Assembly: GCF_027913215.1 (NCBI RefSeq)
Contig: NZ_CP115784.1
Coordinates: 1,984,001-2,048,000, forward strand
Source of the DNA: Paracoccus aerodenitrificans
Lineage (GTDB): Bacteria; Pseudomonadota; Alphaproteobacteria; Rhodobacterales; Rhodobacteraceae
Direction of reading: 5' to 3'
DNA: 64,000 nucleotides
The notes under the pieces were generated by a model. The model worked only from the letters and a program-made list of their open reading frames with translations, ran no database searches and was not told where the DNA came from. Below, one piece after another: positions 37,268 to 46,265 of the stretch. Every line of letters starts with the position of its first letter. Position 1 is the first letter of the stretch. A program made the translations under genes and the position numbers.

Positions 37268-37888
37268 GTGAGCAAACGCACCTCTGCCAAGTATAAAATC
37301 GACCGCCGCATGGGCGAAAACATCTGGGGCCGCGCGAAATCCCCGGTCAACCGCCGCGAATACGGCCCCGGCCAGCACGGTCAGCGCCGCAAGGGCAAAA
37401 TGTCCGATTTCGGCACCCAGCTTCGCGCCAAGCAGAAGCTGAAGGGCTATTACGGCGACCTGACCGAAAAGCAGTTCCGCCGCATCTATGCGGAAGCCGA
37501 GCGCGTCAAGGGCGATACCGGCGAAAACCTGATCGGCCTGCTGGAGCGCCGTCTGGACGCCGTCGTCTATCGCGCCAAATTCGTTCCGACCATCTTCGCT
37601 GCGCGTCAGTTCGTGAATCACGGCCATGTGGAAGTGAACGGCCAGAAGGTGAACATCGCCTCGTATCGCGTGAAGGAAGGCGATGTCGTCTCGATCCGCG
37701 AGCGTTCGCGTCAACTGGCCATTGTTCTGGAAGCAGTTCAACTGCCCGAGCGTGACGTTCCGGATTATCTGGAAGTCGATCACAACAAGATGACCGCAAG
37801 CTTCGTGCGCATTCCGGCCCTGGGCGATGTACCCTATGCCGTGCAGATGGAACCGAATCTGGTCGTCGAATATTACGCGAAGAACTGA
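37268..37888 (+). CDS. rpsD: 30S ribosomal protein S4
   Basis: 206 residues, GTG start with AGGAG seven bases upstream. S4 starts assembly of the small subunit by binding 16S rRNA. Seen: N-terminal [38 protein letters not shown], and the S4 RNA-binding domain [28 protein letters not shown]. It is a stand-alone gene, not in the alpha operon. A strong promoter precedes it and a UUCG terminator follows. Confidence 0.98.
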   Translation: MSKRTSAKYKIDRRMGENIWGRAKSPVNRREYGPGQHGQRRKGKMSDFGTQLRAKQKLKGYYGDLTEKQFRRIYAEAERVKGDTGENLIGLLERRLDAVVYRAKFVPTIFAARQFVNHGHVEVNGQKVNIASYRVKEGDVVSIRERSRQLAIVLEAVQLPERDVPDYLEVDHNKMTASFVRIPALGDVPYAVQMEPNLVVEYYAKN

Positions 37889-37911
37889 TCCTCGCCGCAG
37901 ATTGTCGCATT

Positions 37912-37935
37912 GGCCGTCCTTCGGGGCGGCCTTTT
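37912..37935 (+). terminator. UUCG-loop terminator of rpsD
   Basis: GGCCGTCC and GGGCGGCC form an 8-bp stem (one T-G pair) closed by the extra-stable C(TTCG)G loop, followed by TTTT at 37932-37935. Confidence 0.92.
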
Positions 37936-37955
37936 GCATTTTGGCCTATGCCGGA

Positions 37956-38000
37956 CCGGGGCGCTGCCCCGGACCCCGGGATATTTCGGCCAGGATGAAA
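37956..38000. repeat. GC-rich hairpin repeat, copy D (reverse orientation)
   Basis: CCGGGGC (37956-37962)/GCCCCGG (37966-37972) hairpin, then ACCCCGGGATATTTCGGCC and CAGGATGAAA. It is the reverse complement of the layout of copy C. It lies between the rpsD terminator and the ntrX stop and probably ends the ntr operon on the minus strand. Confidence 0.85.
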
Positions 38001-38019
38001 GGCTGCGCCGGAGCAGGTG

Positions 38020-39405
38020 TCAGACAGCTTCCTCTTCCTCGACGGCGCGGCCTCCGACGACGCCAAGCGATTTCAGCTTGCGATGCAATGCGCTGCGCTC
38101 CATTCCGACGAATTGCGCGGTACGGCTGATATTGCCGCCGAAGCGGTTGATCTGGTTGACCAGATATTCGCGCTCAAACAATTCCCGCGCCTCGCGCAGT
38201 GGCAGGGAAGTAATGCGCGGGCCGAGCGTCAGAGTATCGGCTCCGCTGCCTTCACTGGCCTGACCCTGCAACTCCGCCGGGCTGATCGGGCCGCTGCTTT
38301 CAGCAAGAATGAGCACACGTTCAATGACATTGCGAAGCTGACGGATATTGCCCGGCCACTCCATCGCTTGCAGACCCGAAGCAGCGTCTTCGGATATTTC
38401 GCGCATGGGCAGGCCCTGTTCTTCATGGACCTGCTGCATGAAATGCTGCGCGAGCATCGGAATATCCTCGCGCCGCTCTGCCAGTGAGGGCACCGCAAGG
38501 GGGACGACATTCAGCCGGTCGAAAAGTTCCTGACGGAAGCGACCGGCGGAAATCTCGGCCGGGAGATCGCGATTGGTCGAGGAGATGACACGCAGATCGA
38601 CGCGCACCTTGTCGGACCCTCCGGCGCGGGCGAATTGCTGTTCGGTCAGGACGCGCAGGATCTTCGGCTGCGTGCCAAGCGGCATATCCGCCACCTCGTC
38701 GAAATAGATCACCCCGCCATGCGCCTGCTCCAGCAGGCCTTGCTCGACGCCTCTTTCAGCCGTTTCGCGCCCGAACAGAACTTCTTCCATCCGTTCGGGT
38801 TCGATGGTGGCGCAAGGAACGACGATGAAGGGATAATCGGCGCGCGGACTGTGGGCATGGATGTAACGCGCGGCAAGTTCCTTCCCGGCGCCGGGCTCTC
38901 CGGTCAGCATCACCCGCCCATTGGATTTCGCCAGCTTGTCGAGCTGATCGCGAAGCCGTCTGAAGGCTGCCGAATTGCCGAGCATCTCGGCGGCACGGAC
39001 ATCGCTGCGACGAAGCTGCGCGTTTTCGCGGCGCAGCCGGTTGGTTTCCATCGCACGGTTGATGACCACCAGAAGCTGATCGATATTGAAGGGTTTCTCG
39101 ATGAAATCATACGCACCCTGCCGGATCGCGGCGACCGCGATTTCGATATTCCCATGACCCGAGATAATGATCACCGGCACATCGGGGTTATTGCGCTTGA
39201 CCTGTTTGAGGATGTCGATCCCGTCCATCCGGCTGTCCTTCAGCCAGATATCAAGGATCATCAGCGCCGGTTCGGTCTCGTTCAGCGCATCGACCGCCTC
39301 ATCGGAATTGGCTGCGGTGCGGGTCACGAAACCCTCATCCTGAAGGATATCCGCGATCAGCTCGCGAATATCCTTTTCGTCATCAACGATCAGAATATCG
39401 CTCAT
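38020..39405 (-). CDS. ntrX: Response regulator NtrX
   Basis: 461 residues: receiver domain (phosphate acceptor Asp 52 in LMILDIW), AAA+ domain with Walker A GEPGAGKE (169-176) and Walker B VIYFDEV (Asp 236), and a C-terminal Fis-type helix-turn-helix (GGNISRTAQFVGMERSALHRKL). Partner of NtrY in nitrogen and redox control. Oddity: the GAFTGA loop that contacts sigma-54, expected near residue 215 after LFG, is missing; the sequence reads RETAERGVEQGLLEQA. It therefore probably does not act as a normal sigma-54 activator. The start overlaps the ntrY stop by ATGA. Confidence 0.95.
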   Translation of the reverse strand: MSDILIVDDEKDIRELIADILQDEGFVTRTAANSDEAVDALNETEPALMILDIWLKDSRMDGIDILKQVKRNNPDVPVIIISGHGNIEIAVAAIRQGAYDFIEKPFNIDQLLVVINRAMETNRLRRENAQLRRSDVRAAEMLGNSAAFRRLRDQLDKLAKSNGRVMLTGEPGAGKELAARYIHAHSPRADYPFIVVPCATIEPERMEEVLFGRETAERGVEQGLLEQAHGGVIYFDEVADMPLGTQPKILRVLTEQQFARAGGSDKVRVDLRVISSTNRDLPAEISAGRFRQELFDRLNVVPLAVPSLAERREDIPMLAQHFMQQVHEEQGLPMREISEDAASGLQAMEWPGNIRQLRNVIERVLILAESSGPISPAELQGQASEGSGADTLTLGPRITSLPLREARELFEREYLVNQINRFGGNISRTAQFVGMERSALHRKLKSLGVVGGRAVEEEEAV

Positions 39406-41714
39406 ATTCCCTCCTGCTCTTTGTTTTTGCGTGCGATGCGCACGGGATTGCGTTCACGCGGCAGACGCAGCTCGGCCAGAGCGCCGCGTTCGGGGGCGTC
39501 GGTCAGGGTGAAACTGCCCCCATGTTCCTCGATGATCTTCTTGACGATAGGCAAACCCAATCCGGTTCCGCTGGGTTTCATGGTCACATAGGGTTCAAAA
39601 AGCCGGGACCGGTCTTCGGGCAGGCCCGGACCGTTATCGGCGATGGTGATCTGGACCGAGTCCGGGCTTTCGGAAAGCTCGACCCGGATCTGCGGTTTCC
39701 AGTTCTCCGGCAGATCGTCGCGTATTTCATCAATCGCCTCTGATGCGTTCTTCAGCAGATTGGTAAAGACCTGCGCCATCATCGTCGCATCGCAATCGAT
39801 GCGGATGGGCTGAGCGGGAATATCCGAAAAGATATCCGCCTTCAGCGCATCTTCCTGCAACAGGACGGTATCGCGCAACAGCTTGGCGATATCCGTTTCG
39901 CGCCGGTCGGGTTCCGGCATCCGGGCGAAGCGCGAGAACTCATCAATGATCCGGCGCAGGTCGTTGGTCTGGCGGATGATGACATCGACATAGGAATCGA
40001 CCGTCTCACGCTCTGGCCCCTCGGGCGCAATTTTCGAGAATTTCCGCCGCAGCCTTTCTGCAGAAAGCTGGATCGGAGTCAGCGGGTTCTTGATTTCATG
40101 CGCGACGCGGCGGGCAACATCGCCCCATGCCGCCATACGCTGTGCGCTGACCAACTCGGTCACATCGTCAAAGGCGACGACATAGCCTTCCAGACCGCCA
40201 TCCGCGCCGTGACGCATCGCCATACGGACCAGCAGGCTTTCCATATGCCCGTCGCGGACAAGGCGGATTTCGTCCTGAACCGACTCGCTGACCGTCCCGG
40301 CAAGGCGTTCCAGAAGCGGCGCGAATTCGGGGATCACCTCGACCAGAGGTCGGTCATGGTCGCGGGCGGGGTCAAGCCCCACCATCCGCATTGCCGAGCG
40401 GTTCATGAAATCGACCTCGCCGTTTTCATCGAGGCCGATCACACCGGCCGTCACACTGGTCAGCACGGAATCGAACAGGCGGCGCTGTTCTTCGCTGTTG
40501 CGATGGGTTTCGACAAGCTGTTCCCGCTGCGCCTTCAATTGCCGGGTCATGCGGTTGAAACTTTGCCCGAGGGTCTGGATTTCATCGCCGGTATCGGCTT
40601 CGGGGATCTGCAGATCCAGATCGCCCTCGCCAACGCGCTCGGATGCCTCCGCAAGCCTGCCGATCGGACGTGACAGCCGGTCGGCGAACCACAAGGCCAG
40701 CCACATCGCCGCCGCGATCAGCAGCAGGGCAAAGCCCAGATAGACCAGAGAGAATTCCAGCAGAACCCGACCGCGATCCTGCTCTAGCTGACGGTATTCG
40801 CCGATTGTCTCACGGGTGTCGTCCAGCAACCCAAGCAGCCTGCCATCGACATCGCGGGCGACATACAGGAAGCGATCAGCCAGAGGCGGCAGGGCCACAA
40901 GCGCCCGGAAAGCGTTCTGGTCCCAGTCCTCGATCAGCACCACACCATCGGCACGGGCAGAGTCAAATTGCTCCTGCGTCGGCTGAACATACCAGAACTC
41001 ATAGGACCGCTCACCCCGCGCATGGATCTCACCCGCGCCGTCGATGACATAGGCTTCGCGCAGGCCTCGCTGGGTCTGCTGCTGTTGGGTGGCCAGCACG
41101 ACGCGCAGTTCTCCGTCGCCGATCAGCGGGTCATTCGACGCGGCCCGGCGCAGCACATCCGCAATATGGCTGGCATCCTCGGTGAGATCCTCGCGGTGTT
41201 CGTTCTGATAAGCGACTGCGGCAGACTGGGCGTTTGTGACGACCTCGCGGACGCGGTCCGAGAACCAGCCTTCAAGCCCGATATTGATCACGACTCCGGC
41301 AAACAGCGCCACCAGCACCGTCGGCACAAGCGCGATCAGCGCGAAGATCCCGACAAGGCGCGAATGCAGCCGCGATCCGGCCCGAACCCGCCGCCTCGCC
41401 GCGATCATCTGCGCCAGCCGCATCAGCACAAGGCCAAGAAGCAGGATCAGATAGACGAAATCGAGAACCAGCACGAGACTTAGCCAGCGGGACCCGCCGG
41501 TCACGCCAACCAGACCCAGCACCACGACAGTCAGCACCGCCAGCACAGGCGCAGTCAGCACGATCACAAGCGTGGTGAGCGTCCGCCATCGTCTGAGCGC
41601 ACTTAACCGGGCCAGCCGGTCGGCCAGCCGTGATGCGCGAATTGTTGTCAGGCCGGGTGTCGGCATGGCCTCGTTCTGCTCGGTCTGCGCCGCTTGTTCG
41701 GCGTCTTGTTGCAT
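39402..41714 (-). CDS. ntrY: Sensor histidine kinase NtrY
   Basis: 770 residues. Three or four N-terminal membrane helices, a periplasmic sensor portion, HAMP (ADRLSRPIGRLAEASERVGEG), PAS domain (DSVLTSVTAGVIGLDENGEVDFMN), HisKA with the phosphorylated His in RVAHEIKNPLTPIQLSAERL, and a HATPase domain with MAQVFTNLLKNASEAID, DNGPGLPE and GTGLGLPIVKKI. Senses nitrogen state or redox; the signal is not known from sequence. Overlaps ntrX by ATGA and lies 33 bases after ntrC. Confidence 0.96.
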   Translation of the reverse strand: MQQDAEQAAQTEQNEAMPTPGLTTIRASRLADRLARLSALRRWRTLTTLVIVLTAPVLAVLTVVVLGLVGVTGGSRWLSLVLVLDFVYLILLLGLVLMRLAQMIAARRRVRAGSRLHSRLVGIFALIALVPTVLVALFAGVVINIGLEGWFSDRVREVVTNAQSAAVAYQNEHREDLTEDASHIADVLRRAASNDPLIGDGELRVVLATQQQQTQRGLREAYVIDGAGEIHARGERSYEFWYVQPTQEQFDSARADGVVLIEDWDQNAFRALVALPPLADRFLYVARDVDGRLLGLLDDTRETIGEYRQLEQDRGRVLLEFSLVYLGFALLLIAAAMWLALWFADRLSRPIGRLAEASERVGEGDLDLQIPEADTGDEIQTLGQSFNRMTRQLKAQREQLVETHRNSEEQRRLFDSVLTSVTAGVIGLDENGEVDFMNRSAMRMVGLDPARDHDRPLVEVIPEFAPLLERLAGTVSESVQDEIRLVRDGHMESLLVRMAMRHGADGGLEGYVVAFDDVTELVSAQRMAAWGDVARRVAHEIKNPLTPIQLSAERLRRKFSKIAPEGPERETVDSYVDVIIRQTNDLRRIIDEFSRFARMPEPDRRETDIAKLLRDTVLLQEDALKADIFSDIPAQPIRIDCDATMMAQVFTNLLKNASEAIDEIRDDLPENWKPQIRVELSESPDSVQITIADNGPGLPEDRSRLFEPYVTMKPSGTGLGLPIVKKIIEEHGGSFTLTDAPERGALAELRLPRERNPVRIARKNKEQEGI

Positions 41715-41747
41715 CAGGGCGACGGAAACGACGCCCCTGTGACCGTT

Positions 41748-43148
41748 TTACATCACCCGACGGCGTCGTGTCACCTGAATATTCAGATCACTGAGCTTCT
41801 TGCGCAACGTATTGCGGTTGATCCCCAGCAATTCAGCACAACGAAGCTGGTTTCCGCCTGTCGCATCAAGGGAAATTTCCAGAAGCGGCACCTCGATTTC
41901 GCGCAGGATGCGGTCGTACAGACCCGGCGGCGGCAGGGCATCGCCATGAAGATCGAAATAACGCTGAAGATGATCGGCCACGGAACCGGAAAGCTGGCCG
42001 GAAGCACCGCTCTGCGAAACCGTCCGCGCCGAAGCCGAGGGGTGCACAGCGACCGCCGCCGGGGACTGGTCGCGCAGTTCCTCTGAGGTGACCGGACCCG
42101 AACCGGTCAGGGCGAGACGGCGGATCAGATTTTCCAGTTGCCGGACATTGCCGGGATAGTCGAGGCTCCGCAGCGCGGTCAGGACCTCATCGGAAAGCGG
42201 TCGCTCGGACAGACCCTGCCCCGCCGCGCGAAGCATCAGGTGACGTGCGAGTTCCGGGATATCGTCACGTCGCGCGGCAAGCGGCGGCACGGCAATGGTG
42301 GCTCCCGCCAGACGATAGAACAGATCGGGGCGCAGACGCCCCTCATCCAGATCCTGCTGCGGATCGGGACCAGACGTCGAAACCAGCCGTGGGGTCGCGT
42401 CCGTTGCATCCATCTGTTCAAGCAGAGCCAGCAGACGCGTCTGCGCCGAGGATTCGAACCCGGCCGGGTTCTCGATCAGAACCGTCCCGCCACGTGCAGA
42501 CCGGACCAGCCGCGACAGCGTTTCGGCTTCGCCATCTGCCGGGGTCAGCACCACAAGGAGGGCATCCTTGCGCTCAGAGAATTCATGCAAGGCGCGGGCA
42601 ATCGTCGTCTTGCCGACACCGGCCTCACCCGTGACCATAACCGGCAGATCGGCGTTCAGAACCTTTGCCACCAGCCGGAACAGCGACTGCATGGCGGGCG
42701 CATGTCCGATCAGCGGAAGCCCGGTCTCGCCGATCGTGACCGGCGGCTTCTCCGGTTCTGTCGCCGTCAGATCGCTTTTCCGGGGCCGCCGCGACAGCCC
42801 CTCTTTTGCGCGTGACAACAGATCCGGCAGATCGAAGGGCTTGGGAAGATAGTCGAATGCCTCGGCCTCGGTCGCCCTGATCGCCGTGACGATGCTGTTC
42901 TGCGCCGAAATCACGATCACCGGCAATTCCGGGCGCAGGCGGCGGATGGCCGGAATCGCATCAATGCCGTTTCCGTCCGGCATGACGACATCGGTCACCA
43001 CCAGATCGCCCCGCCCCTCTTCGACCCATTTGAGAAGCTGCTGAAGGCTGCCCGTCGCATGGACCCTGCACCCTGCGCGGCTCAGCGCCTGCGTCAGCAC
43101 CGTGCGGATGCTTCGGTCATCATCTGCGATCAGGATGGTTCCGTCCAT
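41748..43148 (-). CDS. ntrC: Nitrogen regulation response regulator NtrC, sigma-54-contact motif absent
   Basis: 466 residues: receiver (Asp 53 in VVTDVVMPDGNG), AAA+ domain with Walker A GEAGVGKTT (174-182), and a Fis-type HTH (GGNQLRCAELLGINRNTLRKKL). GAFTGA is absent, and Walker B, normally Asp-Glu, reads VLIEN with Glu-Asn at 226-227. Loss of GAFTGA is known in Rhodobacter capsulatus NtrC, which activates the housekeeping polymerase instead; the same is inferred here. Start at ATG 43148, five bases from the ntrB stop; a TTG at 43157 is the alternative. Confidence 0.95.
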   Translation of the reverse strand: MDGTILIADDDRSIRTVLTQALSRAGCRVHATGSLQQLLKWVEEGRGDLVVTDVVMPDGNGIDAIPAIRRLRPELPVIVISAQNSIVTAIRATEAEAFDYLPKPFDLPDLLSRAKEGLSRRPRKSDLTATEPEKPPVTIGETGLPLIGHAPAMQSLFRLVAKVLNADLPVMVTGEAGVGKTTIARALHEFSERKDALLVVLTPADGEAETLSRLVRSARGGTVLIENPAGFESSAQTRLLALLEQMDATDATPRLVSTSGPDPQQDLDEGRLRPDLFYRLAGATIAVPPLAARRDDIPELARHLMLRAAGQGLSERPLSDEVLTALRSLDYPGNVRQLENLIRRLALTGSGPVTSEELRDQSPAAVAVHPSASARTVSQSGASGQLSGSVADHLQRYFDLHGDALPPPGLYDRILREIEVPLLEISLDATGGNQLRCAELLGINRNTLRKKLSDLNIQVTRRRRVM

Positions 43149-43153
43149 ATATC

Positions 43154-44263
43154 TCAAGCCTTTGGTAGTGAAATGCGGAAAACTGTGCGGCCGGGCCGGG
43201 ACTCGACGCGCAGCCAGCCGCCATGATCGGTGATGATTTTCGAGACCAGAGACAGGCCAAGCCCCGTGCCGTTTTCGCGGCCCGACACGAAGGGCTCGAA
43301 TATCTGTGCGGCGATGGCATCGGGAACTCCCGGCCCGTCATCCTCGATTTCAACCTGCAAAGGCAGAATTCGGGGTTCGGGATATTCCTCCGATGCGGCC
43401 AGCCGCAGCGCCCCGTCATAGAAGCTGCGAATACGGATCGTGCGTCCGCCCGGACCCCGCTCAAGCGCCTCGGCGGCGTTTTTCAGCAGGTTCAGCGCCA
43501 CTTGCATCAACTGGTCGTCATCGCCGAGCGCATCGGGAAGCGACGGGTCATATTCCGTCATGACCTCGAAATTGCGAGCAAAACCCAGCTCGGCGGAACG
43601 GCGGGCGCGTTCGAGGATATCATGCAGATTGACCGCTTTCAGATCGGGCGCGGTCGTATCGCCGAATTTCTCGACCTGATCCAGCAGCGACACGATACGG
43701 CGGGATTCCGCGACGATCAGATCGGTGAATTCGCGATCCTCATCGGCAACATTCATCGACAGAAGCTGTGCCGCGCCGCGAATGCCGGAAAGCGGGTTCT
43801 TGATTTCATGAGCCAGCATTTCCGCCATTCCGATTGCCTGCCGCGCGGCTTTCCGTGCTGCGTGGCCCGGATCCATTCCGTCGGCGGCATCGGTCGGCGC
43901 GACAAGGATGGTCACACCACCCGGCAATCCGTCAGGCGCGGGACCGAGATGCACATCGCCATATTGCGGCAGATACCCGCCTGAGCGATCGGCCAGATCA
44001 AAGCGGACACGCGGCTGCGCGACCGGCCCCTGCGTGTTGCGCACACGCTGAAACAAAGCGCCCAGATCCGGCGTCACCCGCATCCGCGACTGTATCTCTG
44101 TATCGCCGAGACGATGCCCGATCATGCTGCGCCTTGAAAGGTTCAGCCAGAGCTCGGCTGCATCGTTCAGCCCCACCAGCCGATCCGACACATCCAGCAT
44201 AAGCCCAGGCAATGGCAATGCGTCAAAGCCCTGTCCGGGAAGAAAGCCAGAGGCGGCGTTCAT
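43154..44263 (-). CDS. ntrB: Nitrogen regulation histidine kinase NtrB
   Basis: 369 residues, soluble. N-terminal PAS-like domain (about 10-120), HisKA with His 152 in MLAHEIKNPLSGIRGAAQLL, HATPase with LMQVALNLLKNAAEAL, EDDGPGVPD and GTGLGLSLVSKII. NtrB phosphorylates NtrC when nitrogen is short and is inhibited through PII proteins. The start overlaps the dusB stop by ATGA. Confidence 0.96.
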   Translation of the reverse strand: MNAASGFLPGQGFDALPLPGLMLDVSDRLVGLNDAAELWLNLSRRSMIGHRLGDTEIQSRMRVTPDLGALFQRVRNTQGPVAQPRVRFDLADRSGGYLPQYGDVHLGPAPDGLPGGVTILVAPTDAADGMDPGHAARKAARQAIGMAEMLAHEIKNPLSGIRGAAQLLSMNVADEDREFTDLIVAESRRIVSLLDQVEKFGDTTAPDLKAVNLHDILERARRSAELGFARNFEVMTEYDPSLPDALGDDDQLMQVALNLLKNAAEALERGPGGRTIRIRSFYDGALRLAASEEYPEPRILPLQVEIEDDGPGVPDAIAAQIFEPFVSGRENGTGLGLSLVSKIITDHGGWLRVESRPGRTVFRISLPKA

Positions 44264-45279
44264 GCGGCGCTCTCCACAGGGCCCGGAGCATCGGCAAAGA
44301 CGCTGCGGATCAGGCGGAGTGTCCCGGCAGGGGTGTCAGCGCGGAAAAGCGCCTGTTTCGCCTGCTCTGCGCCGTTTGCGTCAGCGTACCAGCCCAGATG
44401 TTTCCGCGCGACGCGCAGCCCGGGATCGGTGCCATAGAAACGAATCATATCCTCGTAATGTGCGCCGATCAGATCGGCCAAAGCGGCTCCGCGCGGAATA
44501 TGGGGGGCCGGAGTGCCCTGCAATTCATGCGCGATCTGCGCCAGTTTCCACGGCGAACCCTGCGCCCCGCGACCGATCATGACCGCCTCCGCCCCCGAAG
44601 CCGACAAAGCCGCACGGGCCGAAGCCGCGTCGACAATATCGCCATTCACCACCAAAGGAGGACGCCCCGACAGATTCGCCACCTCACGAACCGCCGCCCA
44701 ATCCGCCTTGCCTTTATAGAATTGCGCCCGCGTCCGTCCGTGAACGGTCAGCATCCGGATTCCGGCATCACGCGCCCGTGCCGACAGCTCTGCGGCATTC
44801 AGGCAGTCGGAATCCCAGCCGAGACGCATTTTCAGCGTCACCGGCACATCGACCGCACCGACCACCGCGTCGATCAGGCCAAGCGCATGATCGAGATCGC
44901 GCATCAAGGCCGCCCCGGACAGCCCTCCGGTCACTTTCTTCGCCGGGCAGCCCATATTGATATCGATGATGCGGGCACCCATCCCCTGAACGATCCTTGC
45001 CGTCTCGGCCATCGGTGCGGCTTCCCGCCCCGCGATCTGGATCGAGACCGGCGCATCGCCCTCGGACAGGGCCTTTGCCCGAACCGAGGCTCGCGGCGAG
45101 GGTCGTTCGGTCACCATTTCCGAGGACGCCACCATCTCGCTGACCACCAGCCCCGCGCCGAAACCGGCGACAACCCGGCGAAACGGCAGATCGGTGATCC
45201 CGGCCATCGGCGCAAGGAAAACCGGAGCGCCAAGCGGGACATCGCCGATCTGTAAACTCTGTGCGGCCAAATCTTTCAT
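44260..45279 (-). CDS. dusB: tRNA-dihydrouridine synthase (DusB, formerly NifR3)
   Basis: 339 residues, FMN-binding TIM barrel that reduces uridines in tRNA. Seen: FLAPMAGITDLPFRRVVAGFGAG, INMGCPAKKVTGGLSGAALMRD with the catalytic Cys, KMRLGWD, TVHGRTRAQFYKG, NGDIVDAASA and MIGRGAQGSPW. In Rhodobacter it was named nifR3 because it leads the ntrBC operon. The ATG at 45279 lies after GGTGATCGGA; the one at 45291 is possible. First gene of dusB-ntrB-ntrC-ntrY-ntrX. Confidence 0.95.
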   Translation of the reverse strand: MKDLAAQSLQIGDVPLGAPVFLAPMAGITDLPFRRVVAGFGAGLVVSEMVASSEMVTERPSPRASVRAKALSEGDAPVSIQIAGREAAPMAETARIVQGMGARIIDINMGCPAKKVTGGLSGAALMRDLDHALGLIDAVVGAVDVPVTLKMRLGWDSDCLNAAELSARARDAGIRMLTVHGRTRAQFYKGKADWAAVREVANLSGRPPLVVNGDIVDAASARAALSASGAEAVMIGRGAQGSPWKLAQIAHELQGTPAPHIPRGAALADLIGAHYEDMIRFYGTDPGLRVARKHLGWYADANGAEQAKQALFRADTPAGTLRLIRSVFADAPGPVESAA

Positions 45280-45538
45280 TCCGATCACCATAAGCTTTGT
45301 GAATGCTGCTCTTGCGAATTCCTCAAGCAGCGATGGCGCAGGACCCTGCGGATACCGCTCCAGCGTGACCGCTATTTAATCATTCCGACCCGGATTGACC
45401 ATTTTTTAAGCAGCTTCGGTTTGAAAGGCCGTAACCTGCCCGGTGGCTCGGTGCTTGCCGCCACGGTGATAATTGGGCTATGGCGGACGGAAAGCGTGAA
45501 ACAAAGCTCGCCCAAGAGTTTCAACGAAGGACAGAGAG

Positions 45539-46123
45539 ATGAAATTCCGCCTCGCCCTGGTGCTTCTGCCGCTCGCTCTTGCGGCCTGTGACGAACAGGC
45601 CATGCAGGATCTCCGCATGCCGTGGGACCAGCCGCTTGACGCCACGCCCGAACCGGCTGCGCCGCCTGTGGATCCGATGCAGATCCCGCTGGTCGATCCC
45701 GAAGTGTCGCCCACGCAAGTGCCGATGGAGGTCGAAGGTCAGCGAAACGCCGTTGCAACGGCTGAATCCACCACGCTGAACACGATGGCCTTCACGGCAT
45801 CCGGCAATGAACCCTTCTGGCGCGTTGATGTCGCGGAAGGAACGGCGCGATATGCCACGCCTGACAACCAATCGGGCCGGAATATTTCGGTGAACCGGAT
45901 CGTGTACCGTCAGGGTGTCGAATATGTCGGGACGCTGAATGGTCTGCCGTTCACGCTGAACATTCGCAACGTCGCCTGTCAGGACAGCATGTCGGGCGAC
46001 ACATTCCCGATGACCGCGCTTCTGCGCAGCGGCTCGCAGCGCATGCAGGGCTGTGCCCGCCCTGCCGTGCCTGCAACCCCCGAAAACGCACAGGCCCCGG
46101 CGACCCGGCCCGAGCAGGGTTGA
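45539..46123 (+). CDS. Lipoprotein, COG3650-like
   Basis: 194 residues. Signal peptide with lipobox LAAC (MKFRLALVLLPLALAACDEQ), a proline-rich linker (about 30-60), and a compact C-terminal domain: FTASGNEPFWRVDVAEGTARYATPDN, IRNVACQDSMSGDTFPMTALL, two Cys that may form a disulfide. It resembles COG3650-type predicted membrane proteins often linked to HslJ/MliC-like folds. Function unknown. AGAGAG lies before the ATG. Confidence 0.75.
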   Translation: MKFRLALVLLPLALAACDEQAMQDLRMPWDQPLDATPEPAAPPVDPMQIPLVDPEVSPTQVPMEVEGQRNAVATAESTTLNTMAFTASGNEPFWRVDVAEGTARYATPDNQSGRNISVNRIVYRQGVEYVGTLNGLPFTLNIRNVACQDSMSGDTFPMTALLRSGSQRMQGCARPAVPATPENAQAPATRPEQG

Positions 46124-46132
46124 TCTAAGAAC

Positions 46133-46157
46133 AGGCGGGCCTGCACACGGCCCGCCT
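46133..46157 (+). terminator. Hairpin after lipoprotein gene
   Basis: Perfect 9-bp repeat AGGCGGGCC (46133-46141)/GGCCCGCCT (46149-46157) with loop TGCACAC. No T run follows, so termination efficiency is uncertain. Confidence 0.55.
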
Positions 46158-46265
46158 CTGCAATGAGGCAACACCCGGCGGGAAAATGCCCGCGCTGCGG
46201 TTGCCCCATTGGCTCACCCCCTTAGCCCGGCCTATAGTCGCGCAACAAAAACCGAGGAATTCTGT

